NCBI RefSeq assembly: GCF_001279725.1 | Contig: NZ_LGDE01000474.1 | Location: 1 to 19,161, forward strand | Reading direction: 5' to 3' | Source of the DNA: Streptomyces sp. WM4235 | GTDB taxonomy: Bacteria > Actinomycetota > Actinomycetes > Streptomycetales > Streptomycetaceae | DNA: 19,161 nucleotides | In this document: piece after piece, positions 1 through 6,298 of the stretch | How positions within the stretch are numbered: the stretch's first letter is position 1 | Layout of the letters: each line of letters starts with the position of its first letter | Made by a program: the position numbers and the translations under genes | Notes under the pieces: generated by a model | Told to the model about the DNA's origin: nothing | The model's input: the letters and a program-made list of their open reading frames with translations, nothing else | The model's database searches: none

Positions 1-1
1 A

Positions 2-247
2 CCCAAGTCCGAGCACCACAGGTACCGTGCGGCGATGGCCTACGCGCTCGCCGCCTTCGAAGAGGTACTCAAATTCGTTCCGCCGGGCCAGGACGCCATA
101 CCGGCGGACGCCTTCACCTCCGAAGTGGGCAGGGCTCGCTATCGGAAGGGTCCTGGGGCGTTCGACCGAGACCTCATAGAGATGGACATCGACAGCACGC
201 GTCGGGTTCTCGCCAATATCGACAAGTCGATTCCTCCGCGCGATTGA
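2..247 (+). CDS. 3' end of an unidentified protein (5' end outside the window)
   Basis: The reading frame is open from the window edge to a TGA stop at 245-247, giving about 81 residues of a longer protein. An in-frame ATG lies at 35 but has no good ribosome-binding site, and the frame before it is also open and GC3-rich. I therefore treat the start as lying upstream of the window. The visible part is soluble and mixed-charge, with a helical segment around LAAFEEVLKFV and a charged tail ending DKSIPPRD. There is no signal peptide, membrane segment or motif that I recognise. A GC-rich hairpin at 333-358 lies downstream and may end its transcript. Function unknown. Confidence 0.5.
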   Translation, partial: PKSEHHRYRAAMAYALAAFEEVLKFVPPGQDAIPADAFTSEVGRARYRKGPGAFDRDLIEMDIDSTRRVLANIDKSIPPRD

Positions 248-332
248 AGCGGCTGGAAGGCAGCACTGAGGAGCCCGGTGCGTCCGGGCCCCGGTCCATC
301 CGGGCCCGGTTGTCCGTCCCCGCGCCGTCCTC

Positions 333-358
333 GAGCCGTCACGGCGCCGGGACGGCTC
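333..358 (+). terminator. Hairpin, candidate terminator after the first gene
   Basis: GAGCCGTC (333-340) and GACGGCTC (351-358) form a perfect 8-bp stem around a 10-nt loop, about 90 bp past the stop codon at 247. There is no T-run, which is usual for actinomycete terminators. The orientation of the terminated transcript is inferred from position only. Confidence 0.4.
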
Positions 359-557
359 CGGCGCGGGCCCCGGGCCGCGCTTGCTCAGGGAAGCGGGGAA
401 GCCTTTACCTCTCGGGCATACGGGCCCCCACCACGGATCGTCTCCACCAGGGCCGGCTGAGTGCCGGAGGACGACACGATCGCCCGACCGGGGACATCGC
501 GCCCAGGTCGGAGACCTTCAGGGCGCGGTCGCGGCGAACGGACTCGTCATGGTGCGG

Positions 558-680
558 TTACCGGGTCCAACCTCCGTTCTCCGTCTCGCGGGCCGTGCTG
601 TAAGCGCGCAGTTCGTACTCGCCGGCCGACACGGGCATGTCGCCGCGGACCAACTCGTAGGGGCCAGATCCGGACGGCAC
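558..680 (-). CDS. Possible small or remnant ORF, unidentified
   Basis: This 40-residue minus-strand frame starts with GTG at 680, preceded by a GGGAG-like ribosome-binding site, and stops at TAA (558-560). The peptide has a beta-rich, protein-like composition (for example GEYELRAYSTARETENGGW) and fairly high GC3. The frame is open further upstream to about 785, but that part crosses the perfect hairpin at 722-751 and looks non-coding. It could be a genuine small protein or the surviving C-terminus of a decayed gene. I recognise no family. Confidence 0.25.
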   Translation of the reverse strand: MPSGSGPYELVRGDMPVSAGEYELRAYSTARETENGGWTR

Positions 681-721
681 TGTCCCACTCCCGGGCACAC
701 CATGCGCCGTGGGCACACATG

Positions 722-751
722 CGCGGGACGGTCCACGAAGACCGTCCCGCG
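722..751. terminator. Perfect 12-bp hairpin, candidate (bidirectional) terminator
   Basis: CGCGGGACGGTC (722-733) pairs perfectly with GACCGTCCCGCG (740-751) around a 6-nt loop. It lies about 75 bp downstream of the stop of the minus-strand AhpD-like gene at 825, so it most likely ends that transcript. Perfect GC-rich stems without a T-run are common terminators in Streptomyces. Confidence 0.6.
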
Positions 752-824
752 TCCGTGACCAGCCCGCTGCACTCCCCACACTCAAGCATTGACCAGCGGT
801 ACGGGAGAAGCCCGGGCTGGAGCA

Positions 825-1175
825 CTAGCCGTGGGCGGGCGGCGCCGCGTGGGTGTGCTGTTCGTAGAGGCGGTCGGCCAGCAGTGCGTGTGCGAGTGTG
901 CCGCCTGCGCGGACGGAGGCGGTCACGAAGGCTGCCTCGGCCAGTTCCTCGGGGGTTACGCCGTGGCGGCGGGCGGCGGCCGTGTGTACGTCCAGGCAGT
1001 AGGAGCACTGGGTGACGAGCGCGACCGCCACGGAGATCAGCTCGCGGTATCGGCGCGGCACCGCCCCGTCCTCCCGGTCCACGGCCTGCTGGAAGGCGAC
1101 CCACGCGGCGAACTCCGCGGGGGCCTTGCCGCCGACGGAGCGGGCGCGGTTGAGGTCGTCGGGGTGTGCGTACAT
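825..1175 (-). CDS. Carboxymuconolactone decarboxylase / AhpD-like family protein
   Basis: This 116-residue protein carries the AhpD-type redox motif CxxCxxxH: C57-S-Y-C60-L-D-V-H64. It sits in a helical context (RELISVAVALVTQCSYC) typical of the carboxymuconolactone decarboxylase family. Members with this motif usually act as small peroxidases or disulfide reductants. Members without the cysteines are decarboxylases, so a peroxidase-like role in the cytosol is the better guess. The length is normal for a single-domain member. The ATG at 1175 was chosen because AGGAG lies 7 nt upstream. The frame is open further upstream, but that part is antisense to the LysR gene. It is divergently transcribed from the LysR regulator at 1318 and is probably its target. 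A strong hairpin lies downstream. Confidence 0.88.
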   Translation of the reverse strand: MYAHPDDLNRARSVGGKAPAEFAAWVAFQQAVDREDGAVPRRYRELISVAVALVTQCSYCLDVHTAAARRHGVTPEELAEAAFVTASVRAGGTLAHALLADRLYEQHTHAAPPAHG

Positions 1176-1220
1176 GTGCGGGCTCCTGAAGCGGTGGGCC
1201 GGGGTGGGTGCGGCGGGCCC

Positions 1221-1240
1221 GTTGCCCGGCGCCTGGCACC
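1221..1240. promoter_or_regulatory. Imperfect palindrome, candidate LysR operator
   Basis: A 20-bp near-palindrome (16 of 20 positions symmetric, core TGCCcGGCGCCtGGCA) lies between the divergent AhpD-like and LysR genes, 45 bp from the first start and 77 bp from the second. LysR proteins typically bind dyad sites in such shared promoter regions. The symmetry is seen directly. Its role as the operator is inference. Confidence 0.4.
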
Positions 1241-1303
1241 ACCTCACCGCGGGTGCTGCGGTGCTGTCCAAGACCGGTTTCGGGAGAGTGGGTTCGTTCT
1301 GGG

Positions 1304-1309
1304 TATCGT
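1304..1309 (+). promoter_or_regulatory. -10-like hexamer of a probable leaderless LysR transcript
   Basis: TATCGT ends 8 nt before the ATG at 1318 and there is no Shine-Dalgarno sequence before that ATG. This spacing places transcription initiation at or next to the start codon. No convincing -35 box is visible. Confidence 0.4.
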
Positions 1310-1317
1310 GGCTGGTC

Positions 1318-2178
1318 ATGGACTTGCGGGCATTGCACTGTTTCGTCGCCGTGGCCGAAGAGGGCCACTTCGGCCGCGCCGCCGTACGTCTACGTCTGGC
1401 CCAGCCGCCGCTGAGCCGCCGTATCCGGGAGCTGGAGGCCGACCTCGGGTGCCGGCTGTTCGAGCGGATTCCCACCGGGGCGCGGCTCACCCCCGCGGGC
1501 GAGGTGCTGCTGGTGGAGGCGCGGGATCTTCTGGAACGTGCCGAACGCGCCCGCGAGCGGGTCCGCGGCACTGTGGCCGACCGGGTACTCGTACTGGGTA
1601 CGGTCGCGGGCGCGGGCCTGGAGATCGGCCCGGCAGCGCTGGCCGCATTGCGGCGCATGCGCCCGGGGGTGCGGGTGCGGCTGCGTGAGGCGGCGGTCAC
1701 CGATCCGACGGCCGGTCTGCGCGAGGGCCGGGTGGACCTCGCGCTGACCCGTCTGCCCTTCGACACCGCCGGGCTGACGGTTCGGCTGCTCGGTGAGGAG
1801 CCGCTGGTCGCGGTCGTCCCCGCGGCGGATCCGCTGGCGGGCCGCCCGCGCCTGCACGTCACTGAGCTGGCCGACCGCCCGCGTTTCCGCCTGCCCCCGG
1901 GAACCGATGCTCGATGGCGGGCCTACTGGTTCGCCGCCGAGGAGGGCACGCCGGGCCCGGTCGTGGCGTCGGTCGAGGAGTGTTTGCACGCGGTCCTGTG
2001 GGAGGGCGCGGTCGGCCTCCTGCCGGCCGGGGCCGCGCGGCGGCACGCGCGGACCGGCATCGCTTTCGTACCCGTCGACGGTCACCCGCCGAGCCGTGTC
2101 GTCACCGCCCGGCCGACAGGTGTCACCGACCCACTCGTCGACGCGCTCGCGGACGCCCTCGACACCGCGAGACAGTAG
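1318..2178 (+). CDS. LysR family transcriptional regulator
   Basis: This 286-residue protein opens with MDLRALHCFVAVAEEGHFGR and has the standard LysR N-terminal winged helix-turn-helix (about residues 3-60, with AAVRLRLAQPPLSRRIRELE as the recognition region and LGCRLFER following). A periplasmic-binding-protein-like effector domain follows at about 90-280. Length is normal for the family. The ATG at 1318 was chosen because LysR proteins begin immediately before this conserved helix. The frame is open upstream from 1012, but that part is antisense to the neighbouring gene. It is divergent from the AhpD-like gene at 825-1175, the classical arrangement for a LysR regulator and its target, so it probably controls that gene and itself. 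The ligand is unknown. A weak hairpin (2180-2208) follows the stop. Confidence 0.92.
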   Translation: MDLRALHCFVAVAEEGHFGRAAVRLRLAQPPLSRRIRELEADLGCRLFERIPTGARLTPAGEVLLVEARDLLERAERARERVRGTVADRVLVLGTVAGAGLEIGPAALAALRRMRPGVRVRLREAAVTDPTAGLREGRVDLALTRLPFDTAGLTVRLLGEEPLVAVVPAADPLAGRPRLHVTELADRPRFRLPPGTDARWRAYWFAAEEGTPGPVVASVEECLHAVLWEGAVGLLPAGAARRHARTGIAFVPVDGHPPSRVVTARPTGVTDPLVDALADALDTARQ

Positions 2179-2179
2179 A

Positions 2180-2208
2180 GGGCGCGACGGGGACGGCGCG
2201 ACGCGCCC
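2180..2208 (+). terminator. Weak hairpin after the LysR gene
   Basis: GGGCGCG (2180-2186) can pair with CGCGCCC (2202-2208) across a 15-nt loop, immediately after the LysR stop codon. The long loop makes this only a tentative terminator. Confidence 0.25.
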
Positions 2209-2266
2209 GCGCCCATTCCCGATGAGGAGCTGTCGGGCCGATCATGCCGCTCGTAAGGGATCTGAT

Positions 2267-2356
2267 GTGTCTGAGACCGGCGTGAGCAACGAGACCGCGA
2301 GCACGCGCTGTCAGGGGGCGGAGCCCTGGTGGACTGATCACTGGATGCCGGCATGA
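2267..2356 (+). CDS. Candidate 29-residue small ORF with a tryptophan-rich tail
   Basis: A GTG at 2267 lies 6 nt after AAGGGA and opens a 29-codon frame beginning MSETGVSNET and ending PWWTDHWMPA. Its TGA stop overlaps the ATG of a second small frame (2353-2565) as ATGA. It contains one cysteine and three tryptophans near the C-terminus. No modification enzyme or transporter lies next to it, so nothing supports a peptide natural product. A leader peptide, a fragment of a decayed gene or chance are all possible. Confidence 0.25.
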   Translation: MSETGVSNETASTRCQGAEPWWTDHWMPA

Positions 2357-2565
2357 CTGACGGCCTCATCCGGAATCGTCTCCAGCGTCGTTGGCTCGAC
2401 TGTCCACGGGGAGGCGGCGCCGGCCACCCGCGGGACGGGATTGGCGGCGGGGCTCGCAACGTGGATCGGAGATGCCGGGAGAGCTCCCCTGGAGGCCGCC
2501 CGGGGGGGCCGGTACGGACTTCGTTCGAATCGAGGATCCGGTTCTGGGGCTGCCGCGGTGGTTGA
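2353..2565 (+). CDS. Doubtful 70-residue ORF overlapping the small ORF at 2267
   Basis: The ATG overlaps the preceding stop (ATGA), an arrangement typical of translational coupling. However, the translation is glycine- and arginine-rich (for example GGGAGHPRDGIGGGARN), GC3 is uneven and no domain is visible. The frame begins MTDGLIRNRLQRRWLDC. It may be non-coding. The region 2179-2582 otherwise holds no gene that I can support. Confidence 0.12.
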   Translation: MTDGLIRNRLQRRWLDCPRGGGAGHPRDGIGGGARNVDRRCRESSPGGRPGGPVRTSFESRIRFWGCRGG

Positions 2566-2582
2566 GGAGTGGAGGCGACCTG

Positions 2583-2927
2583 TCAGGTCGCGAGGTATGC
2601 GGTGATGGTCTTGCCGTGGGGGCCGGATCGGATGTCCGTGTGTTTGGTGAGGCGGTTGACCAGAAGCCAGCCGAAGCCGCCCGGTACGTGTACGGGACTG
2701 CCTGGAGAGTGCGGCTGCCGTGGGGATGCGTCGGCGACCTCGACGACCACCGCGTCCGCTTCGACTCGGATGTCGAAGCCGGTCACGCCGCCCGCATGAC
2801 GAACCGCGTTGGAGACCAGCTCCGAGACGACCATCAGCACGTCGTCCACCACGGCTTCAGCCTGGTGCGCCAGCGCGTGGCGGGCGATCTGGCGGGCTTC
2901 CTCAGCTCTCAGAGTCGCCATGGGCAC
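2583..2927 (-). CDS. RsbW-like (HATPase_c_2) ATP-binding protein
   Basis: This protein of about 114 residues is a single GHKL ATPase domain of the anti-sigma-factor/serine kinase type, very common in Streptomyces. The N-box reads SELVSNAVRHAGG (E36, N40 counted from the GTG start), the G1 box VADASPRQP (D66), and the G2 box GGFGWLLVN. These are the parts needed to bind ATP. Such proteins bind or phosphorylate anti-anti-sigma factors, but here no anti-anti-sigma factor, helix-turn-helix or DUF397 partner is adjacent, so it is an orphan. Three starts are possible: ATG 2933, GTG 2927 and ATG 2921. AGAGG lies 6 nt before the GTG and directly touches the first ATG, so GTG is preferred. The next gene upstream, at 3039-3650, runs in the same direction 111 bp away. 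Confidence 0.85.
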   Translation of the reverse strand: MPMATLRAEEARQIARHALAHQAEAVVDDVLMVVSELVSNAVRHAGGVTGFDIRVEADAVVVEVADASPRQPHSPGSPVHVPGGFGWLLVNRLTKHTDIRSGPHGKTITAYLAT

Positions 2928-3038
2928 TGACATCCTCTGTCGCTGCCTTCCCTCGGCATGCCGCCCGCCCCCTTGTTCCGCTGCTGGGTAACCACCCGCC
3001 TGGGGCAGGATATGGCAGAGGGCGGGCGGGGCGGCGTG

Positions 3039-3650
3039 TCAGTGGCTGCCGCCCCCGCCCGGAGCTCTGCGGGTGCGGCGTGTCAGGCGCGGTGCGGTCC
3101 GTCGCGAGTAGCCCAGGTCCGCAATCCTCATCGCCCAAGCGCAGAAGGCGGCAACCTCTCTGGGCCTGATCTGCTGGTCCTCAGGAATCCAGTCTGCGGT
3201 CGCAGCGTCCAGGAGGTCGGCCAGGCCGAGGTGGTGCCAGTCCTCGTGGACAGCGTTGTAGGCACGCATCAGTGGGGCGACCTTGTGCCGGATGCCGGCC
3301 ACTTCGTCTGGTCCCAGACCGACCTGGTCCAGGCGGGCCTGAGCGGCAGCTTGGTGCTCGGTGGTGAACTCGGTGTCGAGGAAGGGCTCGAGAAGGTCAC
3401 CCCACACGTCGGGCCTGGACCGTCGGGGAATCCGGTTGTCGATGCAGAAGCGTTCCAGTTCGGTACGCCGTTCAGCGGAGACGAAGACGGTCTCTCCCGA
3501 GACGGTGCGGATCTCCGGTGGGGAAGCATCCGGGTCGGCGTCCCGCATGACCGCCGCGGGGATGATGCCTTGGGGAGCGGAGTCTGCAGGAACGAGGGCA
3601 GAATCCGGAAGGCGGACATGGTCACCGGCGAGAACGGCGTGGAGTTTCAC
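3039..3650 (-). CDS. Conserved hypothetical protein, about 203 residues
   Basis: The frame has strong coding bias and a soluble, acidic-to-neutral composition. The N-terminal part includes a short segment like SGETVFVSAERRTELERFC. A helical C-terminal half (about 95-190) includes AYNAVHEDWHHLGLADLLDA and REVAAFCAWAMRIADLG, and the basic tail is arginine-rich and ends GGGGSH. No signal peptide or membrane segment is seen and I do not recognise the family. The GTG at 3650 was chosen because AGGA lies about 8 nt upstream and because coding character stops there. The same frame stays open to 4010 but crosses the transposase relic. It is on the same strand as the RsbW-like gene, with a 111-bp gap, so they may share a transcript. 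Confidence 0.7.
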   Translation of the reverse strand: MKLHAVLAGDHVRLPDSALVPADSAPQGIIPAAVMRDADPDASPPEIRTVSGETVFVSAERRTELERFCIDNRIPRRSRPDVWGDLLEPFLDTEFTTEHQAAAQARLDQVGLGPDEVAGIRHKVAPLMRAYNAVHEDWHHLGLADLLDAATADWIPEDQQIRPREVAAFCAWAMRIADLGYSRRTAPRLTRRTRRAPGGGGSH

Positions 3651-3712
3651 CCGGTCATCCTGGCCGACCGCAAGCGGGTAAGGAATGGGTGATCCGCTCC
3701 CGCTCGGCAGTG

Positions 3713-4008
3713 TCAGAACCACTCGTTGATGGCTGCGACCGGCTCGGTGGCTTGGTGGCCTGGTGGCGGACGGCGAGCCTGTCCCATCGCGTGGCGACGG
3801 CCCGGTGGCGCTTGAGCCTGTTGAGGCGCACTCGACCACATGGTGTGTCTTGTAGTCGTCTTGTCGAACAGGGGAGGGCGGCCGCCGCGGGAGCCGAGCT
3901 TCTCGCGCTTGCGGACCCGGTCGGACTTCTCCGGGATGGTGCGGCGGACACCCGGGGCGCGCAAGTAGACGCGGTTCTCGCGGAATCCGTATGCCCGCTC
4001 GGCGGGTC
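3713..4008 (-). pseudogene. Relic of an IS5-family transposase (C-terminal third, frameshifted)
   Basis: On the minus strand the conserved end of an IS5-type DDE transposase can be followed across three frames. RAYGFRENRVYLRAPGV then RRTIPEKSDRVRKREKLGS then GGRPPLFDKT lie in one frame (about 4004-3860). DYKTHHVVECA follows in a second, LNRLKRHRAVATRWDRLAV in a third, and finally VAAINEWF with a TGA stop at 3713-3715 back in the first. This matches the family order: the AY..R region, the TIPE motif, the GSRGGRP motif, YK..VVE with the catalytic glutamate, RLK..R..ATR. The N-terminal two thirds are missing, with a stop codon just before the conserved part. At least three frameshifts make it inactive. 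No terminal inverted repeats were identified. Confidence 0.8.
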
Positions 4009-4072
4009 ACGGGTCAGTCGGGGCACTCATCACCACGGGCTCTGCGTCGAATCCTGTACCTCGTCGCAGAGT

Positions 4073-5317
4073 TCAGGATCCTGCGAAGGCCGTTCCGTTC
4101 CTGGGCGTCGGCGTGTCCAAGATAGGACTGGCGATCAGCACCGTGGGGCGGTCTGTGGTGCCGGTGATGAACACCGTTGCCGCGCCGGGTTCCTTTGGGG
4201 CGAGTTCGCGCCGGAACTCGTCCAGGGCGATCCCCAGACCCGGCGCCGTTACTGCCACTCGGCCGACCGCGCGCTCGCGCAGTGTTGCCCTCAACGCCGC
4301 GCTCTTGAACGGCAGTACGTCTGTTATCTCGTACGCGGTCGCGAAAGGGGTGCGGTGCAGCTCGTCGGCGGTGATGAGCGGACCGCCTTCATCGACGAGG
4401 CCGCCGGAGACGTCCTGGGCGACCTCGGCAACCAGACGTGCATGGACGACGGCGGGGTCAGGTTCATAGAGGTAGCGGCCGACCGGTCTCACGGCCGGCT
4501 CCGGCAGACCGCGTCCGGCGAGCGAAACACCGCAGGGTAGGAGGGTGGCCTTGCGCACCGGGGTGGGCAGGGCTGTCCGCCGTCCGAGCAAGCCGAACCA
4601 AAGGACCACTTCCTGTATCTCCCCGTCATAGGAGATCCACTCGGCCTCGTCGGCCCGCCCGAGATCGGGCACAGCCTCGTCCGGGAGACCCGGTGCGAGC
4701 CTGATCCAGCCTGCCCCGGTCGTGCGCACCCGGTCCAACGCCCAGGACAGTGGTGGGTCGTACGCCTCGGGGTCGTGCCCCTCGCCCGGTCCGACCCGAC
4801 GCATCAGGTCGATGAAGACGGCCTCGCCTTGACTGTCGAACCCCGTGATGTCCGCGCAGTTCAACTGGAGCATCGGCTCATCCATCGCCTGCCGGTTCGC
4901 CGCGGTGATCTCGATGGTCAGCGGATCCTTGTCGACAGCCTCGGTCATGTGCGACCAGCTCAGCACGAGGGCGTCGACACCGCTGCCAAGACTCATCGCG
5001 TCGATCAGCACGACACCGAGCTCGTCCAGGACACGGCTCAGTTTGTACTGGGACACGGCCAGGTGGGACGACAGCTCCACACTGTCCGGGGTGAAGTACA
5101 GACGAGGCGCGAACTCCCCGAACTTCGCCGCGGCCCGTCGCCGCAACCTCACCTGCTCGACGGCCGCGGACACCAATGCGGCAGGACGCTCACGCCGCAG
5201 ATCAGCCAACGTCACATGCTCCAGGCCCGGTTCGACGTCCTGCAGCACGGTCAGTAGGGCCTGGCCCTCGGTCGTCAGCAGGGCCCGGAACGTCTCAAGA
5301 TCCACCCGGACATTCAA
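4073..5317 (-). CDS. THUMP-like-domain class I SAM methyltransferase homologue with eroded SAM motif
   Basis: This 414-residue protein follows, end to end, the actinobacterial THUMP-like methyltransferase family. The N-terminal helical part is LTTEGQALL..RRAAAKFGE..FTPDSVE. A Rossmann region spans about 85-200, followed by DPEAYDPPLSWAL, LAPGLPDEAVPD and AEWISYDGEIQEVVLWFG. The C-terminal THUMP-like part (about 255-400) contains GRGLPEP.VRPVGRYLYEPDPAVVHA, FATAYEITDVLPF, LRERAVG and ATVFITG. In the family, motif I is normally close to DLCCGIGGD and a DPARR motif follows. Here they read DAMSLGSGVD (106-115) and DLMRR (170-174), so SAM binding or catalysis may be lost. The acidic AVDKDPL (127-133) is kept. 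TTG at 5317 has GGTGGAG upstream. A GTG at 5305 is an alternative start. It diverges from the CoaD-like gene. Confidence 0.8.
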   Translation of the reverse strand: MNVRVDLETFRALLTTEGQALLTVLQDVEPGLEHVTLADLRRERPAALVSAAVEQVRLRRRAAAKFGEFAPRLYFTPDSVELSSHLAVSQYKLSRVLDELGVVLIDAMSLGSGVDALVLSWSHMTEAVDKDPLTIEITAANRQAMDEPMLQLNCADITGFDSQGEAVFIDLMRRVGPGEGHDPEAYDPPLSWALDRVRTTGAGWIRLAPGLPDEAVPDLGRADEAEWISYDGEIQEVVLWFGLLGRRTALPTPVRKATLLPCGVSLAGRGLPEPAVRPVGRYLYEPDPAVVHARLVAEVAQDVSGGLVDEGGPLITADELHRTPFATAYEITDVLPFKSAALRATLRERAVGRVAVTAPGLGIALDEFRRELAPKEPGAATVFITGTTDRPTVLIASPILDTPTPRNGTAFAGS

Positions 5318-5528
5318 CCAGGCTCCACCCTTGCCCGGATGCCCGGCCTTGCACCGAAACCCTTGGCACGACGACCGGTCGGCCGGTCGGTCGGCTGGCC
5401 GGTTCCTCGTGGCCGTGATCTACGTGTGACGTTGCGGTTGTCCCGTCCCGCTGGACGTTCTCCCCGTCACGCTTGATCTTGGGTGGTTTGGTTTCCCTGG
5501 CACTGCACTACCGGGGGCAGCCGGTTGT

Positions 5529-5534
5529 TACTCT
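5529..5534 (+). promoter_or_regulatory. -10-like hexamer of a probable leaderless coaD-like transcript
   Basis: TACTCT ends 8 nt before the ATG at 5543. There is no Shine-Dalgarno sequence before that start, which fits a leaderless mRNA. The -35 region is not convincing. Confidence 0.35.
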
Positions 5535-5542
5535 TTCCGATC

Positions 5543-5968
5543 ATGCGAGCCCTCTTCCCGGGATCCTTCGACCCGATCACTCAAGGGCACCAGGACGTAC
5601 TTCGGCGCGCTGCCCTCCTGTTCGACGAGGTCGTCGTGTGCGTGATGTTCAATGCGAACAAGACCGGCCGCTTGCCCATCGCGGAACGGCTGGACCGACT
5701 CCGCGCGGCAGCAACCGACTTGAACAACGTCACGGTCGACTCCCACACGGGCGGCCTGCTGGTCGACTACTGCCGCCGAGTCGGAATCGACGTCGTCATC
5801 CGCGGAGTCCGCGGCGTTCCCGACCTGAACTACGAAATGCCGATGGCCGGCATGAACCACGAACTGGCCGGGGTCGAAACGTTCTTCATCGCCGCAGACC
5901 CCGTCCTGGCCCACATGTCCTCCACCCTCGTCACCGCGATGAGTCAACAACGCCCTTTCCCCGAATGA
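5543..5968 (+). CDS. coaD: Phosphopantetheine adenylyltransferase (CoaD) paralogue, C-terminally short
   Basis: CoaD transfers AMP from ATP to 4'-phosphopantetheine in coenzyme A synthesis. This 141-residue protein keeps the nucleotidyltransferase signature FPGSFDPITQGH (5-16, with the T/HxGH motif), the GLLVDYCR segment (71-78), IRGVRGVPDLNYE (86-98, matching the family KGLRAVSDFDYE) and SSTLV (126-130, matching the SSS/TxVRE/KEV motif). Usual CoaD proteins are near 160 residues. Here the sequence ends MSQQRPFPE just after SSTLV, so the last helix, and the basic residue expected after SSTLV, are missing. In the next frame a 43-codon open stretch (about 5941-6073) continues with coding-like composition, so a frameshift is possible. 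The symbol denotes the family. This is probably a second copy, since the housekeeping coaD is normally elsewhere. Confidence 0.78.
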   Translation: MRALFPGSFDPITQGHQDVLRRAALLFDEVVVCVMFNANKTGRLPIAERLDRLRAAATDLNNVTVDSHTGGLLVDYCRRVGIDVVIRGVRGVPDLNYEMPMAGMNHELAGVETFFIAADPVLAHMSSTLVTAMSQQRPFPE

Positions 5969-6245
5969 TGACTTGGGCGAGCTGCTCCGGCAGGTGGAGC
6001 GGCAACCCGAGACGAGTCCGTCGACCACCCTCGGGCCGATGTCGGTCATGCAGGCGCATGTGGAAGATCCATAACACGTGGCGAGAGGGACGCCGTGTGT
6101 CGAGCTCGGCTGTCGCGCACTCGCCTCGTGATCCAGGACGGCGGACCTGGACCCATGCCCTGAATGCTCTCGCCGCCGGAGCGGCTGACCCTCGGAATCG
6201 TCCGGCGGAGAATCCGTCCTCGACCCTGCTGAAAGGAGGCTGAAG

Positions 6246-6269
6246 CTCCCTGAAACGCTTTTCAGGGAG
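6246..6269. promoter_or_regulatory. Perfect 10-bp inverted repeat before the two-component operon
   Basis: CTCCCTGAAA (6246-6255) is exactly repeated in inverse as TTTCAGGGAG (6260-6269) around CGCT. It ends 16 bp before the -10-like hexamer at 6286-6291 and thus overlaps the expected -35 region. That position favours an operator, perhaps for autoregulation by the response regulator. A terminator for the upstream transcript is the alternative. Confidence 0.6.
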
Positions 6270-6285
6270 GTCGTCGCGTCGCGTG

Positions 6286-6291
6286 GATACT
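6286..6291 (+). promoter_or_regulatory. -10-like hexamer for the two-component operon
   Basis: GATACT ends exactly 7 nt before the ATG at 6299 and no Shine-Dalgarno is present, which is the classical layout of a leaderless actinomycete transcript. Confidence 0.45.
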
Positions 6292-6298
6292 GACGATC

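Larger units (their letters stand above)
248..824. other. Mostly non-coding stretch of 577 bp
   Basis: Apart from the two hairpins (333-358 and 722-751) and the doubtful small minus-strand ORF at 558-680, I see no gene here. The frames that are open on both strands have irregular third-position GC and arginine- and proline-rich translations typical of non-coding high-GC DNA. Confidence 0.5.
5969..6298. other. Intergenic stretch of 330 bp, with a possible out-of-frame continuation of the CoaD-like gene
   Basis: From about 5941 to 6073 one plus-strand frame is open with good codon bias (including DDLGELLRQVERQ and GPMSVMQAHVEDP, then TAA) but lacks a clear start. It could be a frameshifted tail of the preceding gene or the end of a decayed gene. 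From 6074 to 6245 I see nothing. The palindrome and promoter of the two-component operon follow at 6246-6298. Confidence 0.3.

Noticed and set aside
2267..2356. Tryptophan operon leader peptide
   Set aside because: The WW..W pattern is suggestive, but no tryptophan biosynthesis gene or attenuator hairpins follow.
2515..2545. TTCGAAT within a five-pair stem, resembling a tRNA T-arm
   Set aside because: No matching acceptor stem, D-arm or anticodon arm can be placed upstream. It is an isolated hairpin.
3039..4010. Extension of the 3039-3650 gene to a 323-residue protein
   Set aside because: The added part runs through the frameshifted IS5 transposase relic and includes its DYKTHHVVECA segment, so the gene must start near 3650.
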